DNA of 7,389 nt. It comes from DASWHD01 sp036393335. Lineage in GTDB: Bacteria; CG2-30-53-67; CG2-30-70-394. Location of the stretch: positions 1 to 7,389 of the forward strand of contig DASWHD010000048.1 in the NCBI GenBank assembly GCA_036393335.1, read 5' to 3'. The position numbers were made by a program, and so were the translations under genes. This document shows, one piece after another, positions 1-5,438 of the stretch; position 1 is the stretch's first letter, and each line of letters begins with the position of its first letter. Below the pieces are notes generated by a model. The model had not been told where the DNA came from. It was given only the letters and a program-made list of their open reading frames with translations, and did not search any database.

Positions 1-875
1 AGGACCCGTTCCGCCCGCCCCGCCACCACCTTCACGTGGGGGAACGGGGCGAGGTTCTCCCGGGCGTCGGCCACGGCGGCCGGCGCCGCCTCCACCGCGA
101 CCACCGCCGCGGCGCGCTCGGCGAGGAAGCGGGCGAACAGCCCCACCCCGGCGTAGGCGTCCACCACCCGCTCCCCACCGGCCAGCGCGAGGCCGTCGAC
201 CACCGTCGCCACCAGGGTCGGCAACAACGGGGTGTTCACCTGGAAGAAGGCGTCCGGGGAAACGCGGAGGCGCGCCTTCCCCACCCGAGCGTGGGCCGGG
301 CGCGGCGCCAGGGTGGTGACCAGCCCGTCGTCGAGGGCGCGCACAGCGATCTCGGCGGGGCCGCCCCTGCCCTGCATCGCCGTCAGCCAACCGGCGATCG
401 GCGCCATCGCCAGGAGGCAGCGCGTCACCGGCACCACCGCGTGGCTGTGCGCCGCGCGGAAGCCCCAGCGGTCCTGGCCGGCGCGGTGGAAGCGGCAGTG
501 GTTGCGGTAGCCCCACACCGCCGGACACGGGATCGGTTCGCCGACCGGTGGTGCCGTAAGACCCCCGAGGCGGGTGAGCTGCTCCACGACGATCGCCCGC
601 TTGTAGGCGAGCTGCGCCGGGTAGGCGGCGTGCTGCCAGTGGCAGCCGCCGCAGGTCGCCGCATAGGGGCAGGGTGGGATAATCCGCTCCGGCGCAGGCT
701 CCAGGACCTCCTGCAATTCGCCGCGCAGGAAACCGCGGCGCTCCGTCGCCACCCGGATCCGTACCCGCTCGCCGGGGAGGGCATCCGGGACGAAGACCAC
801 CTGGCCGCGATGGCGCCCCAGGGCATCGCCGCCGTGGCTCATCTGGGTGAGGGAGACCTCCAGGGTTCCGGCCAT
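1..875 (-). CDS. TrmA/RlmD-family RNA (uracil-5-)-methyltransferase, 3' end cut by window edge
   Basis: This family is SAM-dependent and makes 5-methyluridine in 23S rRNA or tRNA. The start is ATG at 875-873, and 291 codons are visible before the window ends. An N-terminal TRAM-like domain spans about residues 3-60 (GDALGRHRGQVVFVP, then LPGE). A [4Fe-4S] ligand set follows: C69, C75, C78 (CX5CX2C) and C153, the spacing seen in E. coli RlmD. The FFQVN motif is at 210-214, and the SAM-binding loop VVDAYAGVGLF is at 237-247. The catalytic Cys and the general-base Glu lie in the missing C-terminal part, so activity cannot be judged. The target (U747, U1939 or tRNA U54) cannot be told. The YRNHCRF segment (123-129) differs from what I recall of gammaproteobacterial RlmD, so no symbol is given. 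The gene lies 41 nt downstream of lysA on the same strand and is probably cotranscribed. No good Shine-Dalgarno sequence is visible. Confidence 0.9.
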   Translation of the reverse strand, partial: MAGTLEVSLTQMSHGGDALGRHRGQVVFVPDALPGERVRIRVATERRGFLRGELQEVLEPAPERIIPPCPYAATCGGCHWQHAAYPAQLAYKRAIVVEQLTRLGGLTAPPVGEPIPCPAVWGYRNHCRFHRAGQDRWGFRAAHSHAVVPVTRCLLAMAPIAGWLTAMQGRGGPAEIAVRALDDGLVTTLAPRPAHARVGKARLRVSPDAFFQVNTPLLPTLVATVVDGLALAGGERVVDAYAGVGLFARFLAERAAAVVAVEAAPAAVADARENLAPFPHVKVVAGRAERV

Positions 876-893
876 GGGGCCAGTGTCGCGCGC

Positions 894-916
894 CCCGCCG
901 CGGTGGGCGAGGCGGG
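894..916 (-). other. Inverted repeat between lysA and the methyltransferase gene
   Basis: CCCGCC at 894-899 and GGCGGG at 911-916 form a perfect 6-bp stem with an 11-nt loop, directly after the lysA stop codon. There is no T-run on either strand, so it is not a standard Rho-independent terminator. It may only stabilise the transcript 3' end or attenuate read-through into the next gene. In DNA this GC-rich it may also be chance. Confidence 0.3.
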
Positions 917-2173
917 TTAGATCCCGTTGGGGATGTTCTCGCCCGCCATGAGCTGCTCCACCGTCTCCCGCGCCCGCACGATGTGGAACCGGTCACCCTT
1001 CACCAGCACCTCCGGCACCCGCGGCCGGGTGTTGTAGGTGGAGGCCATGGAGAAGCCGTAGGCGCCTGCCGACATCACCGCCAGGAGGTCGCCCGGCCGC
1101 AGCTCCGGTAGCTCGCGGTGGCGGGCGAAGAAGTCGCCGCTCTCGCAGATGGGCCCGACCACGTCGGTGGTATGGCGGGGGCGGCTCGGGTCGCGCCGCA
1201 CCGGGAGGATCTCCTGGTAGGCGTCGTACAGGGCCGGGCGCACCAGGTCGTTCATGGCGCCGTCGACGATGGCGAACCGCTTGCCCTCGTTCTCCTTGGT
1301 ATAGAGGACGCGGGTGACGAAGCAGCCGCCGTTGCCCACCAGCACCCGGCCGGGCTCGAAGATCATGGTGAGGCCGCTGCCCGCCACCTTGTCGCGGATC
1401 GCCCGGGCGTACTCCTGCGGCGCCGGCGGCACCTCATCCTTGTACACGATCCCCAGACCGCCGCCGATGTCCAGATCGCGGATCGCGATGCCGGCCGCCC
1501 GCAGCTCCGCGATCAGGACCAGCACCCGATCGAGGGCGTCCAGGAAGGGCGCGACCTTGGTGAGCTGCGAGCCGATGTGGCAGTCCACCCCCACCACCGC
1601 GATGTTCGCCATGGCCGCGGCGCGCTGGTACTCGGCGACCGCCTTGCGGTACGAGATGCCGAACTTGTTCTCCTTGAGGCCCGTGGAGATGTAGGGGTGG
1701 GTCTGGGGATCGACGTCCGGGTTGACCCGCAGGGCGATGGGCGCCTTTACTCCCACCTCGCCGGCCACCTGATTGAGCTGGTCGAGCTCCGCCGGGGACT
1801 CGACGTTGAAGCAGCGAATCCCCGCCTCCAGGGCGGCACGCATCTCGCCCCAGGTCTTGCCGACGCCGGAATAGACGATCTTGCCGGGCTCCGCCCCCGC
1901 CGCGCGGCAGCGCGCCAGCTCGCCGCCGGAGACGATGTCGAACCCCAGGCCGCGGCGCGCCATGATCGCCAGCACCGCGAGGTTGGAGCTCGCCTTCACC
2001 GAGTAACAGGTGAGGTGCGGCAGGTCGCGCAGCGAGCCGTCGAAGGCCTCGATCTGCCCCACGAGGTGGGCGTGGCTGTAGCAGTAGAACGGCGTGCCGG
2101 CCGCCTCGGCGAGCTGGCCGAGGGAGATCCCCTCGGCGAACAGGATGTCGTTGTGGTAGGTGAAGCTGTCCAT
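917..2173 (-). CDS. lysA: Diaminopimelate decarboxylase
   Basis: This PLP enzyme decarboxylates meso-diaminopimelate to L-lysine, the last step of lysine synthesis, in the cytoplasm. The product is 418 aa, normal for LysA, and belongs to the alanine racemase-like fold type III decarboxylases. The PLP-binding Lys is K60 in CYSVKASSN. Other family motifs are HIGSQ (199-203), the phosphate-binding GGGLG (237-241), EPGR (273-276) and CESGD (343-347), whose Cys and Glu belong to the partner-subunit active site. ATG at 2173 is chosen because MDSFTYHND is the usual N-terminus. The reading frame stays open to 2509, but that part is antisense to the neighbouring gene. The Shine-Dalgarno sequence is poor (AGGA about 13 nt upstream). 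The gene is divergent from the ABM-domain gene across 102 nt. No key residue is missing. Confidence 0.97.
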   Translation of the reverse strand: MDSFTYHNDILFAEGISLGQLAEAAGTPFYCYSHAHLVGQIEAFDGSLRDLPHLTCYSVKASSNLAVLAIMARRGLGFDIVSGGELARCRAAGAEPGKIVYSGVGKTWGEMRAALEAGIRCFNVESPAELDQLNQVAGEVGVKAPIALRVNPDVDPQTHPYISTGLKENKFGISYRKAVAEYQRAAAMANIAVVGVDCHIGSQLTKVAPFLDALDRVLVLIAELRAAGIAIRDLDIGGGLGIVYKDEVPPAPQEYARAIRDKVAGSGLTMIFEPGRVLVGNGGCFVTRVLYTKENEGKRFAIVDGAMNDLVRPALYDAYQEILPVRRDPSRPRHTTDVVGPICESGDFFARHRELPELRPGDLLAVMSAGAYGFSMASTYNTRPRVPEVLVKGDRFHIVRARETVEQLMAGENIPNGI

Positions 2174-2210
2174 GGGGATCGGTCTGTCCTGGAATGGTGC
2201 AGGGCCGCGT

Positions 2211-2240
2211 ACTATGCGCAGAACTGCCACGGGCGGTCCA
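2211..2240 (-). promoter_or_regulatory. Candidate lysA promoter
   Basis: On the minus strand TGGACC (2240-2235), an 18-nt spacer and CATAGT (2216-2211) resemble a weak sigma70 promoter, with four of six consensus matches in each box. It would start transcription about 30 nt before the lysA ATG. The -10 region read on the plus strand gives TACTAT, so a divergent promoter for the ABM gene could overlap it. This rests on motif resemblance only. Confidence 0.25.
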
Positions 2241-2252
2241 CCGGGCCGCCCG
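2230..2252. repeat. Inverted repeat in the lysA/ABM divergent intergenic region
   Basis: CGGGCGG (2230-2236) and CCGCCCG (2246-2252) are perfect 7-nt arms separated by 9 nt. The repeat overlaps the -35 box of the candidate lysA promoter and lies 23 nt before the ABM start codon. It could be an operator shared by the two divergent genes or a leader hairpin. No matching regulator is seen in the window, and GC-rich arms can arise by chance. Confidence 0.35.
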
Positions 2253-2275
2253 CTCACCACCGAGAGGAACGCGTC

Positions 2276-2584
2276 ATGTACATTGCGATGAACCAGTTTC
2301 ACGTCGCTGCCGGCCGCGGGGCCGAGTTCGAGGAGCGGTGGCGACGCCGCGACAGCCACCTGGCAGACGTCCCCGGCTTCCAGGGTTTCCATCTGGTGCG
2401 CGGCCAGGACGATGACGACGGCAGCCACCGCTACGCCTCCCACACCACCTGGGAGTCTAAGGAGGCGTTCGTGTCGTGGACCCGGTCGGAGGCGTTCCGC
2501 AAGGCCCATGGCGGCGAGCCCATGCCCAAGGGGCTCCTCCTCGGTCCACCGCGCCTCATGCTGTGGGAATCCGTGGCGCTGTAA
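2276..2584 (+). CDS. ABM-domain protein, possible IsdG-like heme-degrading monooxygenase
   Basis: This is a small 102-aa protein of the antibiotic-biosynthesis-monooxygenase (dimeric alpha/beta barrel) superfamily. It has an N-terminal strand with N6, then DVPGF (31-35) and the helix WTRSEAFRKAH (68-78). N6, W68 and H78 line up in spacing and local context with the Asn/Trp/His catalytic triad of staphylococcal IsdG (N7, W67, H77). Heme oxygenase-type chemistry is therefore a reasonable inference, though many ABM proteins have other or unknown substrates. There is no signal peptide, so it should be cytoplasmic. GAGAGGA lies 8 nt before the ATG, a good ribosome-binding site that supports this start. 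It is divergent from lysA and convergent with argJ. Its last 29 nt overlap the antisense 3' end of the truncated argJ. No iron or heme gene is adjacent to support the function. Confidence 0.85.
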   Translation: MYIAMNQFHVAAGRGAEFEERWRRRDSHLADVPGFQGFHLVRGQDDDDGSHRYASHTTWESKEAFVSWTRSEAFRKAHGGEPMPKGLLLGPPRLMLWESVAL

Positions 2585-3683
2585 TCTTGAACGTCGACCA
2601 CGGCGGTGTCGCGCCGGCGGGCACGCCAGCCTCGAATAGCACCAGGTCGCCGAGGCGCAGGCTGACCGTCTCGGGGGTGATCCCGGCGACGGCGTAGCCG
2701 GCGGCGCACACGATCCGGCCCCAGTTGGCGTCGCCCCCGAACAGGGCGGTCTTCACCAGCGGCGAGCGGACGATCGCCGTGCCGACCTTGGCCACCTGCT
2801 CCGCGCTCCGGCCGCCGGCCACGTGCACCGTGGCGAGCTTGGTCGCCCCCTCGCCGTCCCGGACGATGGCCTGGGCGAGGCGGCCGCACACCGTCTTCAG
2901 CGCCGCGGCGAACCGCTCGCGGTCCACGGGGGAGGCGAGGGTGACGCCCGTGGCGCCGCTGGCCAGGAGGTAGAGGGTGTCGTTGGTCGAGGTGTCGCCG
3001 TCGATGGAGATGCGGTTGAAGGTCGCCGCCGCCGCCGCGGTGAGGAGGGCGTGGGCCTGCTCTGCGGTCAGGATCACGTCCGTGGTGATCACCGCCAGCA
3101 TGGTGGCCATGTTGGGGTGGATCATTCCGGCGCCCTTGGCGCAGCCGCCGATGCGCACCGTCCCGCCGCTCAGCGCCACCTCCACCGCCGCCTCCTTGGC
3201 GACCGTGTCGGTGGTGAGGATCGCGGTGGCGAAGGCGTGGCCGCCGTCCCGGGCGAGGAGGGCATTGGCGCGCGGCAGTGCCGCGCTGATCTTCGCTGCG
3301 GGGAGCGGGTCGCCGATCACCCCGGTGGAGCACGGCAGCACCGCCGCGGGGAGGCAGCCGAGCACCCGGGCGGCGGCGGCCACCACCTCCCGGGCCGCGG
3401 CCAGGCCGGGCTCGCCGGTGCAGGCGTTGGCGCAGCCGCTGTTGATCACTACGCCGTGGACCCCCCGGGCGGGGAGCCGTTCGCGCCCCAGGGTGACCGG
3501 CGCGGCGACCACGTCGTTGCGGGTGAAGAGCCCCGCCGCCGCGGCACCGCCGGGGCAATGGAGGAGGGCGAGATCGGCCCCGCCGCCCTTCTTGATGCCG
3601 CAGGCGAGACCGGTGGCCACGAAGCCCTCCGCCGCCGTCACGCCGCCCTCGATGAGTCGGGGTGGCCCTGAGGTGTCGACCAT
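2556..3683 (-). CDS. argJ: Glutamate/ornithine N-acetyltransferase ArgJ, C-terminally truncated
   Basis: ArgJ moves the acetyl group from N-acetylornithine to glutamate (arginine acetyl cycle). Bifunctional forms also use acetyl-CoA. ATG at 3683 follows AGGAG by 7 nt. An upstream start at 3725 lacks this support. The 375-aa frame has the oxyanion-hole STG (119-121), K183, the autocleavage site and nucleophile T194 in HPNMATML, and E278 in DGEGATK. Homology stops around residue 354 (LVLFEAGVP). The remaining 21 residues resemble nothing in ArgJ. The expected last 45-50 residues (the glycine-rich GRG segment, WTCDLS-like and INADYRT-like blocks) are absent from all minus-strand frames here. In M. 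tuberculosis ArgJ that tail supplies active-site residues (Asn399, Ser404). The break lies within about 40 nt of the intact ABM gene end, which points to a deletion or rearrangement rather than a point frameshift. The product may be inactive. Confidence 0.88.
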   Translation of the reverse strand: MVDTSGPPRLIEGGVTAAEGFVATGLACGIKKGGGADLALLHCPGGAAAAGLFTRNDVVAAPVTLGRERLPARGVHGVVINSGCANACTGEPGLAAAREVVAAAARVLGCLPAAVLPCSTGVIGDPLPAAKISAALPRANALLARDGGHAFATAILTTDTVAKEAAVEVALSGGTVRIGGCAKGAGMIHPNMATMLAVITTDVILTAEQAHALLTAAAAATFNRISIDGDTSTNDTLYLLASGATGVTLASPVDRERFAAALKTVCGRLAQAIVRDGEGATKLATVHVAGGRSAEQVAKVGTAIVRSPLVKTALFGGDANWGRIVCAAGYAVAGITPETVSLRLGDLVLFEAGVPAGATPPWSTFKITAPRIPTA

Positions 3684-3687
3684 GGAC

Positions 3688-3715
3688 TTGCTCCTACGGG
3701 TTGCGCTGCTAGGAT
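3688..3715 (+). promoter_or_regulatory. Weak candidate promoter for hicBA
   Basis: TTGCTC (3688-3693), a 16-nt spacer and TAGGAT (3710-3715) resemble a weak sigma70 promoter about 30 nt before the hicB start. It would overlap the argJ ribosome-binding site and first codons on the other strand. An alternative -35, TTGCGC (3701-3706), has no good -10 partner. Support is by resemblance only. Confidence 0.2.
3691..3695 (-). promoter_or_regulatory. Ribosome-binding site deciding the argJ start
   Basis: AGGAG on the minus strand ends 7 nt before the ATG at 3683. This selects MVDTSGPPRL as the ArgJ N-terminus over the in-frame start 42 nt upstream. Confidence 0.75.
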
Positions 3716-3744
3716 CACCGGGCAATCAAACAGAGGATCCCACC

Positions 3745-3948
3745 ATGAAATTGAAGGTCATCATCCACAGGGCAGAGGAGGGAGGATACTGGGCCGAGGT
3801 CCCGGCCATCACCGGCTGCGTCACCCAGGGGGAGACATTCGAGGAACTCCTCGCCAATCTCTACGACGCCGTCGAGGGGTGTCTTGCGGTAGATACCAGC
3901 ACCTATGAGATAGGGAGTACGGATAAGGTGATGGAGATCTCCGTTTGA
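3745..3948 (+). CDS. hicB: HicB-family antitoxin, short form
   Basis: This is the antitoxin of a type II HicAB module. It binds and blocks the mRNA-cleaving HicA. The 67-aa protein is a single HicB partial-RNase-H-like domain, with the family signature GYWAEVPAITGCVTQGET (14-31) followed by the helix FEELLANLYDAVEGCL (32-47). It ends after about one domain and lacks the C-terminal HTH or ribbon-helix-helix DNA-binding part of longer HicB proteins, so it probably does not repress its own promoter alone. AGAGGA lies 7 nt before the ATG. The order hicB-hicA is the reverse of the E. coli hicAB order but common among UPF0150-type modules. Base composition is lower than its neighbours: 30 of 60 bases at 3721-3780 are G or C, against 47 of 60 at 2881-2940 in argJ. 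This suggests acquisition by transfer. It is divergent from argJ. Confidence 0.9.
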   Translation: MKLKVIIHRAEEGGYWAEVPAITGCVTQGETFEELLANLYDAVEGCLAVDTSTYEIGSTDKVMEISV

Positions 3949-4151
3949 AGGCGGTGTCCGGCAAGGCACTGGCCAGAGCGCTGGAGAGAAAGGGTTGGCG
4001 GCTCCAGCGCATGACGGGCAGCCATCACATCTATAGCAAGGAAGGCCACGTCGCTCGCATCTCCGTGCCGATCCATGGCAATCAGCCCTTGAAGATGGGC
4101 CTCGTTCGACACCTCATGAAGGTCGCGGAGATCGCGGAGGAGGACCTGTGA
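3945..4151 (+). CDS. hicA: HicA-family mRNA interferase toxin
   Basis: This 68-aa toxin has a dsRBD-like fold. In HicA proteins of this type it cleaves mRNA and stops growth until HicB neutralises it. Family features are VSGKALARALERKGW (4-18), the active-site GSHHIY (25-30, His 27 or 28 being the catalytic residue of the family) and the strand ISVPIHGN (39-46). The start is TTG at 3945, which overlaps the hicB stop in TTGA. GGAG at 3933-3936 lies 8 nt upstream. This gives tight translational coupling to the antitoxin and the usual HicA N-terminus MKxVSGK. No frameshift or lost motif is seen, so the toxin looks functional. Its stop is only 16 nt from the stop of the convergent argC, with no terminator between. 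Confidence 0.92.
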   Translation: MKAVSGKALARALERKGWRLQRMTGSHHIYSKEGHVARISVPIHGNQPLKMGLVRHLMKVAEIAEEDL

Positions 4152-4167
4152 ACCACATCCCCGGACC

Positions 4168-5205
4168 TCACGGCACCACCGGTGGCGCGCCGAGTCCCGT
4201 GGTCTCCGGCCAGCCCATCATCACGTTGAGGTTGTGCACCGCCTGGCCCGAGGCCCCCTTCACTAGATTGTCGATGGCCGAGAGCATGATCAGCCGGCGG
4301 GTGCGCTCGTCGACCACCACTTGCAGGTGGCACTGGTTGGAGCCGCGCACCTGAGCCGTGTCGGGGAAGTGGCCAACAGGCAGGAGGCGGACGAAGGGTG
4401 CCTCCGCGTAGCGCTCGGCATAGACCTGGCGCACCGCATCCTCCGTGACCCCGGGCCGCAGGGCGGCGTAGGCGGTGGTGGCGATCCCCCGGTTCATGGG
4501 CACCAGGTGGGGGGTGAAGGAGAGGGTGATCGGCCGGCCCGCCACCCGCGCGGCCATCTGCTCGATCTCCGGGGTGTGCTGGTGGTGGGCGACCCGGTAC
4601 GCCTTCAGGGACTCGTTGGCCTGGACGAAGTGAGTGGTCTCGGTCGCCTTGACCCCGGCGCCGCTCACCCCGGACTTGGCGTCGATGATCAGCGTGGTAG
4701 GGTCGGCGAGGTCCGCCGCCAGGGCCGGCAGGACGGCCAGCAGCGCCCCGGTCGGGTAACAGCCGGGGTTGGCCACCGCCCGCGCCTCCCGCACCTCTTC
4801 CCGGCACCACTCGGTGAGGCCGTAGGCGAAGGTGGCGAGGAGCTCCGGCGCGGTATGGGCGCGCTGGTACCAGGTGGGGTAGGCAGTGGGGTCCTGGAGC
4901 CGGAAGTCGGCGGACAGGTCGATCACCCGTTTGCCCGCGGCCAGGAGCGGCGGCACGGCGGCCATTGCCTCGCCGTGGGGCAGGCCGAGAAAGACCACCT
5001 CCGCTGCGGCCGGCGGGACGGCGTCCCGCCCCGCGAAGCGCAGGTCGTAGAAGGTTGCCAGGCCGGGAAAGACCTCGCCCACCGCCCGGCCCTCGAAGCT
5101 GCCGGAGGTGACCTGGACCACGGACACCTCGGGGTGGCCCGCGAGGATCCGCAGCAGCTCCTGGCCGGTGTACCCGGCGGCACCGTGGATGGCGATGTGG
5201 GTCAC
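4168..5205 (-). CDS. argC: N-acetyl-gamma-glutamyl-phosphate reductase
   Basis: ArgC reduces N-acetylglutamyl-5-phosphate to the semialdehyde with NADPH, the third step of arginine synthesis. The 345-aa product is full length for the family. It has the dinucleotide-binding loop GAAGYTG (8-14), the catalytic cysteine C149 in NPGCYPTG, SGVSGAG (178-184), and the conserved histidines in HHQHTPEI (207-214). The chosen start is GTG at 5205, which gives the standard N-terminus THIAIHGAAGYTG. An in-frame ATG at 5295 would add a Pro-rich stretch encoded by a REP element and is rejected. There is no Shine-Dalgarno sequence: the leader before the GTG is a run of C-tracts. argJ is the next gene on this strand but is separated by 484 nt containing oppositely oriented hicBA. 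Upstream, rpsI has its own terminator, so argC probably has its own promoter, which I could not identify. Confidence 0.96.
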   Translation of the reverse strand: MTHIAIHGAAGYTGQELLRILAGHPEVSVVQVTSGSFEGRAVGEVFPGLATFYDLRFAGRDAVPPAAAEVVFLGLPHGEAMAAVPPLLAAGKRVIDLSADFRLQDPTAYPTWYQRAHTAPELLATFAYGLTEWCREEVREARAVANPGCYPTGALLAVLPALAADLADPTTLIIDAKSGVSGAGVKATETTHFVQANESLKAYRVAHHQHTPEIEQMAARVAGRPITLSFTPHLVPMNRGIATTAYAALRPGVTEDAVRQVYAERYAEAPFVRLLPVGHFPDTAQVRGSNQCHLQVVVDERTRRLIMLSAIDNLVKGASGQAVHNLNVMMGWPETTGLGAPPVVP

Positions 5206-5232
5206 GGGATGGGGGATGGGGATTGGGGTGGG
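5206..5232 (+). other. G-tract cluster with G-quadruplex potential abutting the argC start codon
   Basis: Five G-runs of 3 or more (5206-5208, 5211-5215, 5218-5221, 5225-5228, 5230-5232) are separated by loops of 2, 2, 3 and 1 nt, fitting the G3+N1-7 quadruplex rule. The G-rich strand is the argC template strand, so the argC mRNA leader is C-rich. The first run touches the GTG start codon. Formation in the cell is inference. Confidence 0.45.
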
Positions 5233-5242
5233 TGGAGCAGCG

Positions 5243-5266
5243 GTAGGAGCCGAATCCCTTCGGCGA
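5243..5266 (+). repeat. REP-like palindrome, copy 1
   Basis: The 24-nt element has the head GTAGGA, a hairpin (GCCGAA, loop TCCC, TTCGGC) and the tail GA. It is inverted relative to copy 2 at 5318-5341, making a BIME-like pair. The head resembles REP sequences mobilised by RAYT (REP-associated tyrosine transposase) proteins in Gammaproteobacteria. No RAYT gene is in this window. Confidence 0.8.
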
Positions 5267-5268
5267 GT

Positions 5269-5286
5269 CACGCCCGTCAGGGCGTG
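5269..5286. repeat. Hairpin inside the REP pair
   Basis: CACGCCC (5269-5275) and GGGCGTG (5280-5286) form a perfect 7-bp stem with the 4-nt loop GTCA. It begins 2 nt after REP copy 1 and is likely part of the composite element between the two REPs. Confidence 0.6.
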
Positions 5287-5317
5287 GGACGGCATGCGTT
5301 CGAGACGGAAAGGCTGG

Positions 5318-5341
5318 TCGCCGATGGGAATCGGCTCCTAC
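5318..5341 (-). repeat. REP-like palindrome, copy 2 (inverted)
   Basis: Read on the minus strand, it matches copy 1 at 22 of 24 positions. The two differences change both sides of one stem base pair (GCCGAT, loop TCCC, ATCGGC), so the hairpin is kept. The pair lies between the rpsI terminator and argC, a usual REP location. Confidence 0.8.
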
Positions 5342-5371
5342 CCAATGGTTCGAGGTGCGCCAGCTTACAGC

Positions 5372-5405
5372 AAAAAAACGGCCCCGCCGGGGAGAGCAGG
5401 GCCGC
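5372..5405 (-). terminator. Rho-independent terminator of rplM-rpsI
   Basis: On the minus strand GCGGCCC (5405-5399), a C- and G-rich loop and GGGCCG (5384-5379) are followed by seven T (5378-5372). A nested CCCC/GGGG stem (5382-5392) is an alternative fold. The hairpin begins about 33 nt after the rpsI stop codon. Confidence 0.85.
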
Positions 5406-5438
5406 TGAATGTTGCAACGCCATGCGGCGCAGCAGCTC

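Noticed and set aside
36..920. Plus-strand open frame of 294 codons at the left edge
   Set aside because: It is the antisense shadow of the methyltransferase gene, whose minus-strand frame has clear iron-sulfur and SAM motifs.
2174..2509. N-terminal extension of lysA to 2509
   Set aside because: The extension is antisense to the ABM gene, shows no LysA homology, and would make the protein about 110 residues too long.
1118..2584. Long plus-strand open frame (488 codons) antisense to lysA
   Set aside because: It is low-complexity Ala/Gly/Arg/His/Asp-rich sequence forced by GC-rich lysA codons. Only its last part is the true ABM gene, which has its own start and ribosome-binding site at 2276.
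2431..3558. Out-of-frame minus-strand reading through argJ as a source of the missing ArgJ C-terminus
   Set aside because: Its translation past 2625 (including DTAVVDVQDYSATDS) does not contain the conserved ArgJ end blocks, so a simple frameshift does not explain the truncation.
3691..3700. GTAGGAGC-like sequence before argJ as another REP copy
   Set aside because: Only the head resembles a REP. There is no following hairpin, and the AGGAG is well explained as the argJ ribosome-binding site.
5206..5295. Upstream ATG start for argC at 5295
   Set aside because: It would translate the REP element and the C-tract leader into a Pro/Ala-rich stretch. GTG at 5205 gives the family N-terminus and normal length.
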